Below, piece after piece: positions 1-6,393 of a stretch of DNA of 7,296 nt. A program made the position numbers and the translations under genes. The notes below the pieces were generated by a model, which saw nothing but the letters and a program-made list of their open reading frames with translations, was not told the origin of the DNA and did no database searches. Numbering within the stretch: the stretch's first letter is position 1; every line of letters starts with the position of its first letter. Source of the DNA: Elusimicrobia bacterium CG08_land_8_20_14_0_20_59_10. GTDB lineage: Bacteria; Elusimicrobiota; Elusimicrobia; Elusimicrobiales; UBA9959. Location of the stretch: NCBI GenBank assembly GCA_002779045.1, contig PEXO01000211.1, forward strand, positions 1 to 7,296. The letters are read 5' to 3'.

Positions 1-127
1 CAAGTAATATTTTAGGTGAGTTTATGCGGGGTTTGCGGTGGGTTAGAGTTGGCGGCGGAGGTGGCTACCAGGGCCTGCGGGGTCCGGGATTCGTGTCGTG
101 CGCCCCTCTTTAATTACGCTCAAGTTT

Positions 128-155
128 GGGGGAGGCGGGGGGCAGGGGGACCGGG
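128..155 (+). other. G-quadruplex-type motif
   Basis: There are four G-runs on the plus strand: five Gs at 128-132, six at 137-142, five at 145-149 and three at 153-155. They are separated by loops of 4, 2 and 3 bases, which fits the usual pattern for an intramolecular G-quadruplex. It lies about 205 bases beyond the mlaF stop. RNA from the mla side would carry the C-rich complement. That the motif folds or has a role is inference. Confidence 0.5.
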
Positions 156-199
156 TTAGGCCGCCTGAAGCGCATAGCGCATGTTACGGCACGGCCATA

Positions 200-327
200 G
201 GCCAGCAAAACCTTCCGAAGGACGAGGCTTGCGTAGCGCCGGGTGGAGTGAAGCGACACAATTCAGCGCTCATGCACTGAGGCAGAGCGAGGCCACGGTG
301 TGGCCGAGCGCGTTTTGCGTTCCGGCC
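200..327. repeat. Structured dispersed repeat, copy A (after mlaF)
   Basis: An imperfect inverted repeat (GCAAAAC at 205-211 against GTTTTGC at 312-318, with GGCC just outside each arm) encloses about 100 bases. Inside is a 19-base core (223-241) that matches 18 of 19 bases at 1165-1183. There is also a hairpin with 6-bp arms GGCCAC/GTGGCC and loop GGT (291-305). The element at 1127-1249 has the same hairpin with the same loop but different paired bases, so the stem appears conserved by compensation. This copy starts about 32 bases past the mlaF stop. It could be a REP/MITE-like element or a 3'-UTR structure; edges are approximate. Confidence 0.6.
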
Positions 328-359
328 CCCCCCTGGCCGCCGCCGACCGGATACCGCAC

Positions 360-1100
360 TTAGGCCCGGGAGAGGTGGGAGATCTCCATGAACTCTTTGA
401 CGCCCTTATTCTCGGACTGGCGGAACTTGGCGGGCTCGGAGACTTCCACGAATTCCCCGCCGTAAAGCATCGCCACGCGGCTGGAAATTTCCAGCGCCAG
501 TTTAAGGTCGTGCGTGACCACTATAGAAGTGATCTTCAGCTTGGCGCGCATGTCCAGGATAAGGTCCTTCACCATCCCGGTAGTGACCGGGTCCAACCCC
601 GTAGTAGGCTCGTCGTAAAGGATATACTTCGGCTCCGCCGCCACCGAGCGTGCCAGGGACACCCGCTTCTTCATCCCCACCGAAAGCTCCGCCGGCTTCA
701 ACTGCTCCACGTCCTTCAGGCCCACCAGCGCCAGCTTCTCTTTAACCACGCGCGGGTAATCGCTCTTAGGGATGTCCGTCAGGTACTTCAGCCCGAAAGC
801 CACGTTCTCCAGCACCGTAAGCGAATCGAACAGCGCCCCCTCCTGGAACAGGTAGCCGAAACTGCGCCGCACCTTGGCCAGCGTAAATTCATTGGTAGTG
901 GAACCGATATCCACTCCGTCCACTATTATCTGCCCGCCCTCCGGCCTTAACAGCCGTATCAGGCATTTGATAAAAGTGCTCTTGCCTATGCCCGAAGGCC
1001 CGATAACGCTGAACAGCTCCCCCCCTTCAATGTCGACGGAGATATCCTTGAGGATAACCTTATCCCCGAAAGCCTTGTTCAGTTTCTTTATCTCGATCAT
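360..1100 (-). CDS. mlaF: MlaF-type ABC transporter ATPase (phospholipid transport)
   Basis: This 246-residue protein is a single ABC ATPase domain, the usual size for MlaF/Ttg2A/Mce-associated ATPases. These drive lipid movement between inner and outer membrane through the permease MlaE. Visible motifs are Walker A GPSGIGKST (34-42), Q-loop Gln86 in LFQEGALFDSLTV, signature LSVGMKKR (139-146), Walker B YILYDEPTTGLDP with Glu164, and H-loop His197 in VVTHD. The FQEGALFDSLTV segment and the methionine in the signature are typical of this subfamily. The signature has Val141 where the family normally has Gly (LSGGM). It lies downstream of mlaE on the same strand, separated by a 162-base gap filled by a repeat, so co-transcription is likely. 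Only a weak AGG precedes the ATG. No MlaD/MCE gene is visible. Function is inferred by family. Confidence 0.9.
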   Translation of the reverse strand: MIEIKKLNKAFGDKVILKDISVDIEGGELFSVIGPSGIGKSTFIKCLIRLLRPEGGQIIVDGVDIGSTTNEFTLAKVRRSFGYLFQEGALFDSLTVLENVAFGLKYLTDIPKSDYPRVVKEKLALVGLKDVEQLKPAELSVGMKKRVSLARSVAAEPKYILYDEPTTGLDPVTTGMVKDLILDMRAKLKITSIVVTHDLKLALEISSRVAMLYGGEFVEVSEPAKFRQSENKGVKEFMEISHLSRA

Positions 1101-1126
1101 ACCTTACCTATACCCACACCAGCGGG

Positions 1127-1249
1127 CCTGCCGGGAGAGGGTTTCTGAGCGCCCTCACGGAAGCCGAGGCTTGCGCAGCGCCGAGGCTGAGTGGGGGCGG
1201 CGCGCACGGTGTGCGCGACCGCGTGCCGAAGAAACCCTCTCCCGGCAGG
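1127..1249. repeat. Structured dispersed repeat, copy B, with 20-bp perfect inverted repeat
   Basis: The arms 1127-1146 and 1230-1249 are perfect 20-base reverse complements, enclosing 83 bases. The interior holds the 19-base core (1165-1183) shared with copy A, a small AAGCC/GGCTT palindrome (1161-1172), and a 7-bp hairpin CGCGCAC-GGT-GTGCGCG (1201-1217). The element fills most of the mlaE-mlaF gap and begins 13 bases past the mlaE stop. It has no T tract on either side that would make a standard intrinsic terminator. As RNA it would form a very stable 3' structure on the mlaE message and could stabilise it, attenuate mlaF, or simply be an inserted MITE/REP-like element. Confidence 0.75.
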
Positions 1250-1262
1250 GCTGCCAACACAC

Positions 1263-2051
1263 TCATATCCCCACCGCCACCAGCAGCGCGCTGATAAAGT
1301 AATCCAGCACCATCACCAGCACCATGCTCACCACCACCGCCTCCGTGGTGGACTTGCCCACGCCCTCCGCCCCGCCCTTCGTGTTAAGCCCCTTGTAGCA
1401 GGACACCGTGGCTATCATGAAAGCGAAAAAATAAGTTTTAAGGAACCCGTGCAGAAAATCCCCGACATCCAGGTAGGTGAAGATATCATCGAAGTACACC
1501 GCGCTCGGCACGCCCAGCTTCACCATCCCCACGATGCAGCCGCCCGCCACGCCGATAAAATCCGCGAACACCGTCAAAAGGGGCAGCGTGATAAGGAAGG
1601 CTATGTAGCGCGGCACCAGCAGGTAGCGCGTCGGGTTCGTGCCCAGCGTATAGAGCGCGTCTATCTGCTCGGTCACCTTCATCGTGCCTATCTCCGCCGT
1701 CACCACGGCCCCGGCGCGACCCGCCACTACGATGGACGTCAGCACCGGCCCAAGCTCCTTGATCATGGAGAAAGCCACCATCGTGCCGATGAACATGGGC
1801 TCGTTGAAAAGGTTCTTCATGGAGGAGCCCATCTGCAGCGCCAGCACCATGCCGGTAAAAAAACTGGTCAGCGCGGTGACGGTGAACGAATCGACCCCGA
1901 TCTTAACGGACTGCTTTATCGTTTCCTTGAGCTCGAACTTGGAACGGAAGAACCAGAAGACTACGGACTTGAACATGAGCGCGGCCCCGCCCAGGGCCTC
2001 CGCCAGGCCCAGGAACTCGCGGCCTATATGCTCGGTTATCGGGTGTTTCAT
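1263..2051 (-). CDS. mlaE: MlaE-family ABC transporter permease (phospholipid transport)
   Basis: This 262-residue integral membrane protein matches the MlaE/TTG2B/YrbE permease family in length and sequence. The diagnostic run is ELGPVLTSIVVAGRAGAVVTAEIGTMKVTEQIDAL in residues 99-133, followed by the late GLNTKGGAEGVGKSTTEAVV motif (221-240). Hydrophobic segments can be seen at about 55-75, 90-112, 146-178, 205-219 and 236-260. In the family it forms the membrane core that, with MlaF and an MCE protein such as MlaD, moves phospholipids across the periplasm to maintain outer-membrane asymmetry. Its ATG overlaps the alr stop by four bases (ATGA), which suggests translational coupling; a GAGGG lies about 11 bases upstream of the start. 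mlaF follows after a repeat. The transported lipid and direction cannot be read from sequence. Confidence 0.93.
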   Translation of the reverse strand: MKHPITEHIGREFLGLAEALGGAALMFKSVVFWFFRSKFELKETIKQSVKIGVDSFTVTALTSFFTGMVLALQMGSSMKNLFNEPMFIGTMVAFSMIKELGPVLTSIVVAGRAGAVVTAEIGTMKVTEQIDALYTLGTNPTRYLLVPRYIAFLITLPLLTVFADFIGVAGGCIVGMVKLGVPSAVYFDDIFTYLDVGDFLHGFLKTYFFAFMIATVSCYKGLNTKGGAEGVGKSTTEAVVVSMVLVMVLDYFISALLVAVGI

Positions 2052-3169
2052 TCCACGTACACCCTCGGCACGCGCGCGGAAATAAGCGTGACTATCTCAT
2101 AGGTTATCGTGCCGGCGAGGTCCGCCAGCTCGGCCGCGGTTATCTCCGCGGCGCCCTGCCGGCCCAGCAGCACCGCCTCGGACCCGACGGCGGAGTCCTT
2201 GACCGCCGTCACGTCCGCCATAATCATGTCCATCGTCACATTACCAAGCACGCGGCAGCGCAGTCCCCCTATCAGCACGTCCGCCTTGTTGGAAAAACGG
2301 CGCAGGTAGCCGTCGCCGTAACCGACGGGGATGGTGGCTATCTTAAGCGGCCGGTCCGCCCGGAAGGATTTGTTATAACTGATAAAGGCGCCCTCGCGCA
2401 CGTTCTTGATGAAAACTATGCTGCTTTTCAGCGACAAGGCGGGCTCGAACCCTTCGGCCAGCCCGTAGGCCGCTATGCCGCAGCGCACCAGGTCCATGCG
2501 GCTGACGGGGCAGTTCATGGCGGCGCAGGAATTGGCACAGTGCAGCAGAAGCCCGCGCACCCCGCGCGCCTCCAGCTCCGCAGCCGTCTCGCTGAAGATA
2601 GAAAGCTGCGCCCCGGTATAGTCCGGGTCGGAGTCCGCGCTGGAAAGATGCGTATACAGCCCTGCCACCTCCACGCTGCCGGAGGCGGAAAGCTCGTCGT
2701 AGATCTTAAGCAGGGACGGCCGGCGCGCGCCTATGCGGCCCATGCCCGTCTCAAGCTTCATGTGGCAGACGGCTTTTTTACCCAGCTTGCGCGCGGCCGC
2801 TATCACCTGCCGCGCCGCGTCCAGGCTGGCAATGGTCACTATCAGGCCGGCATTGATGGCCTCCACGAAGCTCTTGAAGGGGTAGAGGCTGCCCAGCACC
2901 AGCACGGGCCCCTTAATGCCGTCGGCGCGCAGCGCCAGCCCCTCCTCTACCGAAGACACGCCGAAGCCCCACGCGAGGCCCTCGCGTTCGGCCAGGCGTG
3001 AAAGCCCGGCCGCGCCGTGGCCGTAGGCATTGGCCTTCACCATGAAAAGCAACCGGGCCGGCGAGACCGCTTTTTTGATCTTTTTAAGGTTATTCCTTAC
3101 GGCTGACAGCCGTATCTCGGCGCGGGTAGGCCGCAGGATGCGCCCGGCGGATACGGTTGCGGAATTCAT
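2048..3169 (-). CDS. alr: Alanine racemase
   Basis: This PLP-dependent enzyme interconverts L- and D-alanine in the cytoplasm and supplies D-Ala for peptidoglycan. At 373 residues it has normal length, with an N-terminal TIM barrel and a C-terminal beta domain. Visible residues, by comparison with Bacillus-type Alr: the PLP lysine Lys45 in MVKANAYGHG, with Tyr49; Lys138 (position of the carbamylated lysine) and Arg145 in MKLETGMGRIG; His174 in YTHLSSAD; Arg229 in DLVRCGI; the catalytic Tyr265 in ISYNKSF; PVGYGDGY at 281-288; and Tyr357 near the C-terminus before RVPRVYV. All expected catalytic residues are present. The start lies 10 bases after dnaB and has no clear ribosome-binding site, so it may depend on coupling to dnaB translation. 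The end overlaps mlaE by four bases. Confidence 0.95.
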   Translation of the reverse strand: MNSATVSAGRILRPTRAEIRLSAVRNNLKKIKKAVSPARLLFMVKANAYGHGAAGLSRLAEREGLAWGFGVSSVEEGLALRADGIKGPVLVLGSLYPFKSFVEAINAGLIVTIASLDAARQVIAAARKLGKKAVCHMKLETGMGRIGARRPSLLKIYDELSASGSVEVAGLYTHLSSADSDPDYTGAQLSIFSETAAELEARGVRGLLLHCANSCAAMNCPVSRMDLVRCGIAAYGLAEGFEPALSLKSSIVFIKNVREGAFISYNKSFRADRPLKIATIPVGYGDGYLRRFSNKADVLIGGLRCRVLGNVTMDMIMADVTAVKDSAVGSEAVLLGRQGAAEITAAELADLAGTITYEIVTLISARVPRVYVE

Positions 3170-3179
3170 GCGGAAATGC

Positions 3180-4562
3180 TCAGAACACGGCCTCTTCGGG
3201 CACGGAGTTCTCTATGCCGGGCATGGCCGGGTTCTCGAACTTGGTGTACTCGTGGAAGAAAGCCAGTTCCACGTCGCCCACGGGGCCGTTGCGCTGCTTG
3301 GCGATTATAAGCGTGGCCTTATTCTTCAGGGTGGGGTCTTCGCGCTTGTAGTATTCCTCGCGGTGTATCAGTCCCACCACGTCGGCATCCTGCTCTATGG
3401 AACCGGAATCGCGCAGGTCGGAAAGCTGCGGGCGGTTGCCCTCGCGGGCCTTATCCTCGCTGCGCCGGTTCAACTGAGAAAGCGCCATCACCGGCACTTC
3501 CATGCTGCGCGCCAGGTCCTTGAGCAGGCGGGAGATCTCCGACACCTCCTGCTGGCGGCTTTCGGAGCGGCCCATGCCGCGTATCAGCTGCAGGTAGTCT
3601 ATTATTATCAGCCCCAGCTGCTTGCCTTCGTTCTTAAGCTGGCTCGTCAGCTTGCGGGTGCGGTTGCGTATCTCCAGTATATTGAGGCCGGGAGAGTCGT
3701 CTATATAAAACGGCGCCTCGGACACTCCCGCCGTGTGGCGGGTGAGGCTGGGCCAGATCTCGCGCGGCAGCCTGCCGTTCCTGACGCCGCTTAAATTGGC
3801 GCGCGCGGCCGAGCAGATCAGGCGCTGCATTATGGAATACTTGTTCATCTCCAGGGAAAAGAACGCCGTGGGAACCTTCTTTTCCACGCAGGCGTGATAG
3901 GCTATATTTAGCGCCATGGCGGTCTTGCCCTGGCTGGGCCGGCCGGCCAGTATGATAAGGTCCGATTTCTGCAGCCCGCCGGTCATGTCGTCGAGCTTGC
4001 TGAAGCCCGTGGGCACCCCGGTAATCGCGTTGTGTTGGGTGTAATATTTTTCTATTCGGTCCAGCACCTCGTGCGCCAGGTCCGCCGCGCTGGTAAACCC
4101 GTGGTCGGTGTTCTTCTGCGCCACGGCCAGTATCTGCTCCTGCGCGTAATCCAGCAGCTTGTCCACCTCTTCGCCGCCGGCGAAGGACTTCTCCACCACC
4201 AAAGTGCCGGCGCGGATGAGGTCGCGCAGTACGGATTTTTCCCTGACTATCTGCGCGTAGGCCTGCGTATGCGCGGAGGTGGACACCTTGTCCATCAGGT
4301 CGGCCAGGTATTTCTGTCCGCCCAGTTCCTCCAGGCGGCCGGACTTCTTGAGCTCTTCCGAAAGGGTGACCACATCCACGGGCAGGTTGCGCTGGCGCAG
4401 GTCCAGGATGGCTTCGTAGATCCTGCGGTGTATGTCGCTGTAAAAATGCTTGGGCTGTAGTATCTCGGTAACGTTCTCTACGACCTCTTTCTCGATGAGC
4501 ATGGCCCCCAACACGGCCATCTCCGCTTCTAAAGAATTGGGCGGAACCTTGCTGTAGGTCAT
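3180..4562 (-). CDS. dnaB: Replicative DNA helicase DnaB
   Basis: This is the ring-shaped hexameric helicase that unwinds DNA at the replication fork and recruits primase. At 460 residues it has the usual length and no intein. The N-terminal primase-interacting domain covers about residues 5-150, followed by a linker and a RecA-like ATPase domain from about 180. Visible motifs are Walker A GRPSQGKT (207-214; many family members have Met where this has Gln), SLEM (236-239), Walker B LIIIDYLQL with Asp322, SQLNR (362-366), RDSGSIEQDAD (384-394), and KQRNGP (422-427) containing the likely arginine finger Arg424. The chosen ATG has a GAGG seven bases upstream, and the protein starts with the typical VPPNSLEAEMAVLGAML. 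It follows rplI after 78 bases that contain a strong hairpin. Confidence 0.97.
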   Translation of the reverse strand: MTYSKVPPNSLEAEMAVLGAMLIEKEVVENVTEILQPKHFYSDIHRRIYEAILDLRQRNLPVDVVTLSEELKKSGRLEELGGQKYLADLMDKVSTSAHTQAYAQIVREKSVLRDLIRAGTLVVEKSFAGGEEVDKLLDYAQEQILAVAQKNTDHGFTSAADLAHEVLDRIEKYYTQHNAITGVPTGFSKLDDMTGGLQKSDLIILAGRPSQGKTAMALNIAYHACVEKKVPTAFFSLEMNKYSIMQRLICSAARANLSGVRNGRLPREIWPSLTRHTAGVSEAPFYIDDSPGLNILEIRNRTRKLTSQLKNEGKQLGLIIIDYLQLIRGMGRSESRQQEVSEISRLLKDLARSMEVPVMALSQLNRRSEDKAREGNRPQLSDLRDSGSIEQDADVVGLIHREEYYKREDPTLKNKATLIIAKQRNGPVGDVELAFFHEYTKFENPAMPGIENSVPEEAVF

Positions 4563-4591
4563 AAGCGAACCTCGCCGGTATTTATGAACAA

Positions 4592-4624
4592 GCCCGGGCC
4601 GGGGCTGTGAGCCGCGGCCCGGGC
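4592..4624 (-). terminator. Strong rplI-dnaB intergenic hairpin (attenuator or weak terminator)
   Basis: The arms 4592-4601 and 4615-4624 pair over 10 bases (GCCCGGGCCG with its complement). After one G-G mismatch (4602/4614), four more pairs (4603-4606 with 4610-4613) close on a 3-base loop. It starts 16 bases past the rplI stop. On the transcribed strand it is followed by TTGTTCATAAA rather than a full T tract, so complete termination is doubtful. Partial termination, or protection of the ribosomal-protein mRNA 3' end, would fit the different dosage needs of L9 and DnaB. The structure is seen; the role is inferred. Confidence 0.6.
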
Positions 4625-4640
4625 GTGATCTGGAATAGAC

Positions 4641-5090
4641 TTACCTGCTCTGGGCCGAAACCGCGACCTTTATCGTGGCCGTGATAGCGGTTTTAAGGAC
4701 GATCTCCACCTCGAAGGTGCCGACAGCCTTCAACGAGGCAGGCAGGCGGATCATGTCCTTGTGTATCTCCATATCGGCGGCGGCCAGGTTCTTGATGATA
4801 TCGCTCTTGGCCACGGAACCGAACATTACGCCTTCCTCGGAGACCGGGCGCGAGAAGGAAAGGGTTATCGCGCCCAGGCGCTTGGCCAGGTCCTTAAGGG
4901 CGTCGTCTTCGGCCGCTACGCGTTTGGCGCGCTTATCCGCGCTGTTCTTCCAAGCGCGCATCGCGCCGCCGCTGGCGAGCTCTACCAGCCCGCGGGGCAT
5001 CAGGAAATTGCGGGCGTAGCCGTCTTTCACGGTCTTTATCTCGCCGCTGCGGCCCAGGTTGGAAACGTCTTTTTTGAGTATTACTTTCAT
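4641..5090 (-). CDS. rplI: 50S ribosomal protein L9
   Basis: The 149-residue product matches bacterial L9 in length. The N-terminal rRNA-binding domain begins MKVILKKDVSNLGRSGEI and has the classic VKDGYARNFLMPRGL (21-35). A charged helical connector (about 45-75) leads to the C-terminal domain with the family motif GSVAKSDI (91-98). L9 binds 23S rRNA near the base of the L1 stalk and affects translational fidelity. The start has GGAGA five bases upstream. It follows rpsR by 13 bases in the usual S6-SSB-S18-L9 order. Confidence 0.96.
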   Translation of the reverse strand: MKVILKKDVSNLGRSGEIKTVKDGYARNFLMPRGLVELASGGAMRAWKNSADKRAKRVAAEDDALKDLAKRLGAITLSFSRPVSEEGVMFGSVAKSDIIKNLAAADMEIHKDMIRLPASLKAVGTFEVEIVLKTAITATIKVAVSAQSR

Positions 5091-5103
5091 GGTGTTCTCC
5101 GGC

Positions 5104-5445
5104 TTAACCGTAAGGCATGAGCGACAGGTTGCGGTTTATCTTTACCGCCCTCATAATCTGGCGCTGATGCTTGGCGCAGGCGCCGGTTATGCGCCTGGAA
5201 AGCATTTTGCCGGTGTCGGTGCAGAAGCTCTTTAAGATCTGCATCTGTTTATAATCCACCTGATCTATGTGCTCCGCGCATAAGCGGCACACCTTGCGGC
5301 GCGGCGCGAAATGCCTGCGCCCGCCGGGGCCTCCGGAACGCCGGGGACCGGGCCCCCCGGGAGCGGCGCGGTGTAGCGGCGCTGCCGCCGTGGCGGGTTT
5401 GGGGGCTTCCTGCGGCTTGGGATTGACTGGCTCGTTATTCTCCAT
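5104..5445 (-). CDS. rpsR: 30S ribosomal protein S18 with long N-terminal extension
   Basis: The C-terminal two-thirds (from about residue 44) is S18: FAPRRKVCRLC, then LKSFCTDTGKMLSRRITGACAKHQRQ and the ending LSLMPYG. Cys53, Cys56, Cys90 and His93 are placed as in zinc-binding (C+) forms of S18. S18 binds with S6 on the platform of the small subunit. At 113 residues it is longer than the common 75-90 because of a tail of about 45 residues rich in Pro, Ala, Gly and Arg (for example GGPGPRRSGGPGGRR). The long start is supported by AGGAG eight bases upstream, and no other Met occurs before the core. It lies 24 bases after ssb and 13 bases before rplI. Confidence 0.95.
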   Translation of the reverse strand: MENNEPVNPKPQEAPKPATAAAPLHRAAPGGPGPRRSGGPGGRRHFAPRRKVCRLCAEHIDQVDYKQMQILKSFCTDTGKMLSRRITGACAKHQRQIMRAVKINRNLSLMPYG

Positions 5446-5469
5446 AAATAGTGCTCCTAAAATCCAACC

Positions 5470-5913
5470 TTAAAACGGTACTTCTTCTATGCCGGAAGCG
5501 TCCGCTTTCGACTCCGCTGTTTCAGCCGGCGCTTCTTCCGGCACGGCTTCCGCTCCACCCTCCTTGGCGCCGTAAACCATAAGCTGCACGCGGCGGGCCG
5601 TGATCTTCATTTCCTTGCGCTTCTGCCCGGCCTTGTCGGTATACTCGGACGCCGTCAGGCGGCCTTCCACCAGCACCGGGTTACCCTTGTGCATTTTTTG
5701 CTTGCAGCGCTCGGCGGCGGGGCCCCAGACGGTGACCGGCACGAAAGTGGTATCCTCCTTCCATTCCCCGGAAGCCTGGTCCTGGTAGCGGCGGTTAACG
5801 GCTACGGACAGCGACACCACGCCCTGCTGCTTCTGCGTGAACCGCAGTTCCGGGTCGCGGGTCAGCCTTCCGGCTATCATCACCTGGTTTATCTCTGGGA
5901 TCCGTATATCCAT
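5470..5913 (-). CDS. ssb: Single-stranded DNA-binding protein
   Basis: This 147-residue protein has an OB-fold DNA-binding domain (about 6-114) with the typical opening INQVMIAGRLTRDPELRFT, the central WKEDTTFVPVTVWGPAAERC and KGNPVLVEGRL. A short acidic, Ala/Glu/Pro-rich linker follows, and the protein ends IEEVPF. That is a version of the conserved acidic SSB tip (often DDIPF) that recruits replication and repair partners. It coats single-stranded DNA, normally as a tetramer. It sits 20 bases after rpsF. The start used has only a weak GGGG upstream; Met12 would be a possible but less likely start, since it would cut into the conserved INQVMIAG strand. Confidence 0.95.
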   Translation of the reverse strand: MDIRIPEINQVMIAGRLTRDPELRFTQKQQGVVSLSVAVNRRYQDQASGEWKEDTTFVPVTVWGPAAERCKQKMHKGNPVLVEGRLTASEYTDKAGQKRKEMKITARRVQLMVYGAKEGGAEAVPEEAPAETAESKADASGIEEVPF

Positions 5914-5933
5914 AAGTACCCCGTGAGGGCCGC

Positions 5934-6239
5934 TCAGGCCTTCTTGGCCGGCTCTACGGCGGCTTTCATTATCATGGAGCGCAGCACATGCTCCTGCAGC
6001 CCGAAACTGTGTTGTATCGTCTTCACGGTCCCGGGGGAAGCTTTCAGCTTCATATAGACGTAAAATCCGTCGCGGTTCTTTTTTATCGCGTGGGTGAATT
6101 TCTTGCGGCCCAGCCTGTCCTCGGCCAGCACCTCGGCTTTTCCGTCGATAAGCATCTTTTTGGCTTTCTCGACAACTTCGCCGATTTCGGTATCGGAGAT
6201 CTGCGGGTTGACGATAAGCATCAGCTCGTAATTATTCAT
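5934..6239 (-). CDS. rpsF: 30S ribosomal protein S6
   Basis: The 101-residue product begins MNNYELMLIVNPQ and matches S6 across its length, including the DRLGRKKFTHAIKKNRDGFYVYMKLKASP region (41-69). S6 pairs with S18 in the small-subunit platform. The frame stays open upstream to 6335, but the extra 32 residues do not resemble S6 and would cross the candidate promoter, so I start at the internal ATG. No Shine-Dalgarno sequence precedes this ATG, and the predicted transcript begins only a few bases before it. It is the first gene of the rpsF-ssb-rpsR-rplI-dnaB cluster. Confidence 0.95.
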   Translation of the reverse strand: MNNYELMLIVNPQISDTEIGEVVEKAKKMLIDGKAEVLAEDRLGRKKFTHAIKKNRDGFYVYMKLKASPGTVKTIQHSFGLQEHVLRSMIMKAAVEPAKKA

Positions 6240-6248
6240 AGTAAGACA

Positions 6249-6277
6249 AGGATACCAAATTCCGCCCCCCTTTTCAA
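6249..6277 (-). promoter_or_regulatory. Candidate sigma70 promoter for the rpsF operon
   Basis: On the minus strand, TTGAAA (6272-6277, five of six to consensus) is followed after exactly 17 bases by TATCCT (6249-6254, four of six). Transcription would start near 6241-6244, two to five bases before the rpsF ATG, giving an almost leaderless mRNA. The -10 match is modest, so this is a plausible call only. Confidence 0.45.
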
Positions 6278-6356
6278 TCGTAATCCGCAAAACGGGCCGC
6301 CCTGCGCATATATATAGAAAGGCGGGAGGCTGCACCCTTTACCTGGAAATAGCCGG

Positions 6357-6393
6357 AAAAACCGGTCCGGACGGCCTGTTTTCAGTCCCGGAC
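6357..6393 (-). terminator. Possible terminator between the antitoxin gene and rpsF
   Basis: Read on the minus strand, GTCCGG (6388-6393) pairs with CCGGAC (6365-6370) across a 17-base loop, then CGG and five Ts (6357-6361) follow. The loop is long and the stem short for an intrinsic terminator, but the position is right for ending the toxin-antitoxin transcript before the rpsF promoter. Confidence 0.35.

Larger units (their letters stand above)
1..359. other. Non-coding stretch downstream of mlaF
   Basis: This stretch has no convincing gene. The reading frames open here translate into low-complexity Gly/Arg/Pro strings and look like by-products of G-rich DNA. It contains a run of four G-tracts (128-155), a small hairpin with GGCC arms around ATA (193-203), a structured repeat (200-327) and an 8-base C run (326-333). 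As the 3' flank of the minus-strand mla genes it probably carries untranslated RNA and mRNA-end signals, but I see no clear GC stem followed by a T tract that would be a standard terminator for mlaF. The gene that might follow mlaF lies beyond the window. Confidence 0.6.

Noticed and set aside
24..113. A 29-codon plus-strand frame preceded by AGGTGAG
   Set aside because: It encodes a Gly/Arg-rich low-complexity peptide in G-rich repeat-like DNA. One ribosome-binding-like string is not enough to call a gene.
300..950. Long plus-strand frames opposite mlaF, mlaE, alr, dnaB and ssb (for example 300-950, 1191-2102 and 3030-3794)
   Set aside because: They lie antisense to strongly conserved genes, are rich in His, Arg, Leu and Gln as expected for GC-rich shadow frames, and match no family I recognise.
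1127..1249. Intrinsic terminator after mlaE
   Set aside because: The stem is long and distant, with no T tract on the transcribed strand, and mlaF follows as an expected operon partner.
6308..6317. TATATA-rich string as a second promoter upstream of rpsF
   Set aside because: No acceptable -35 hexamer is visible at the right distance on the minus strand.
6240..6335. A longer S6 reading frame starting at 6335
   Set aside because: The 32 extra residues do not resemble S6 and cross the likely promoter; the internal ATG begins with the typical S6 sequence.
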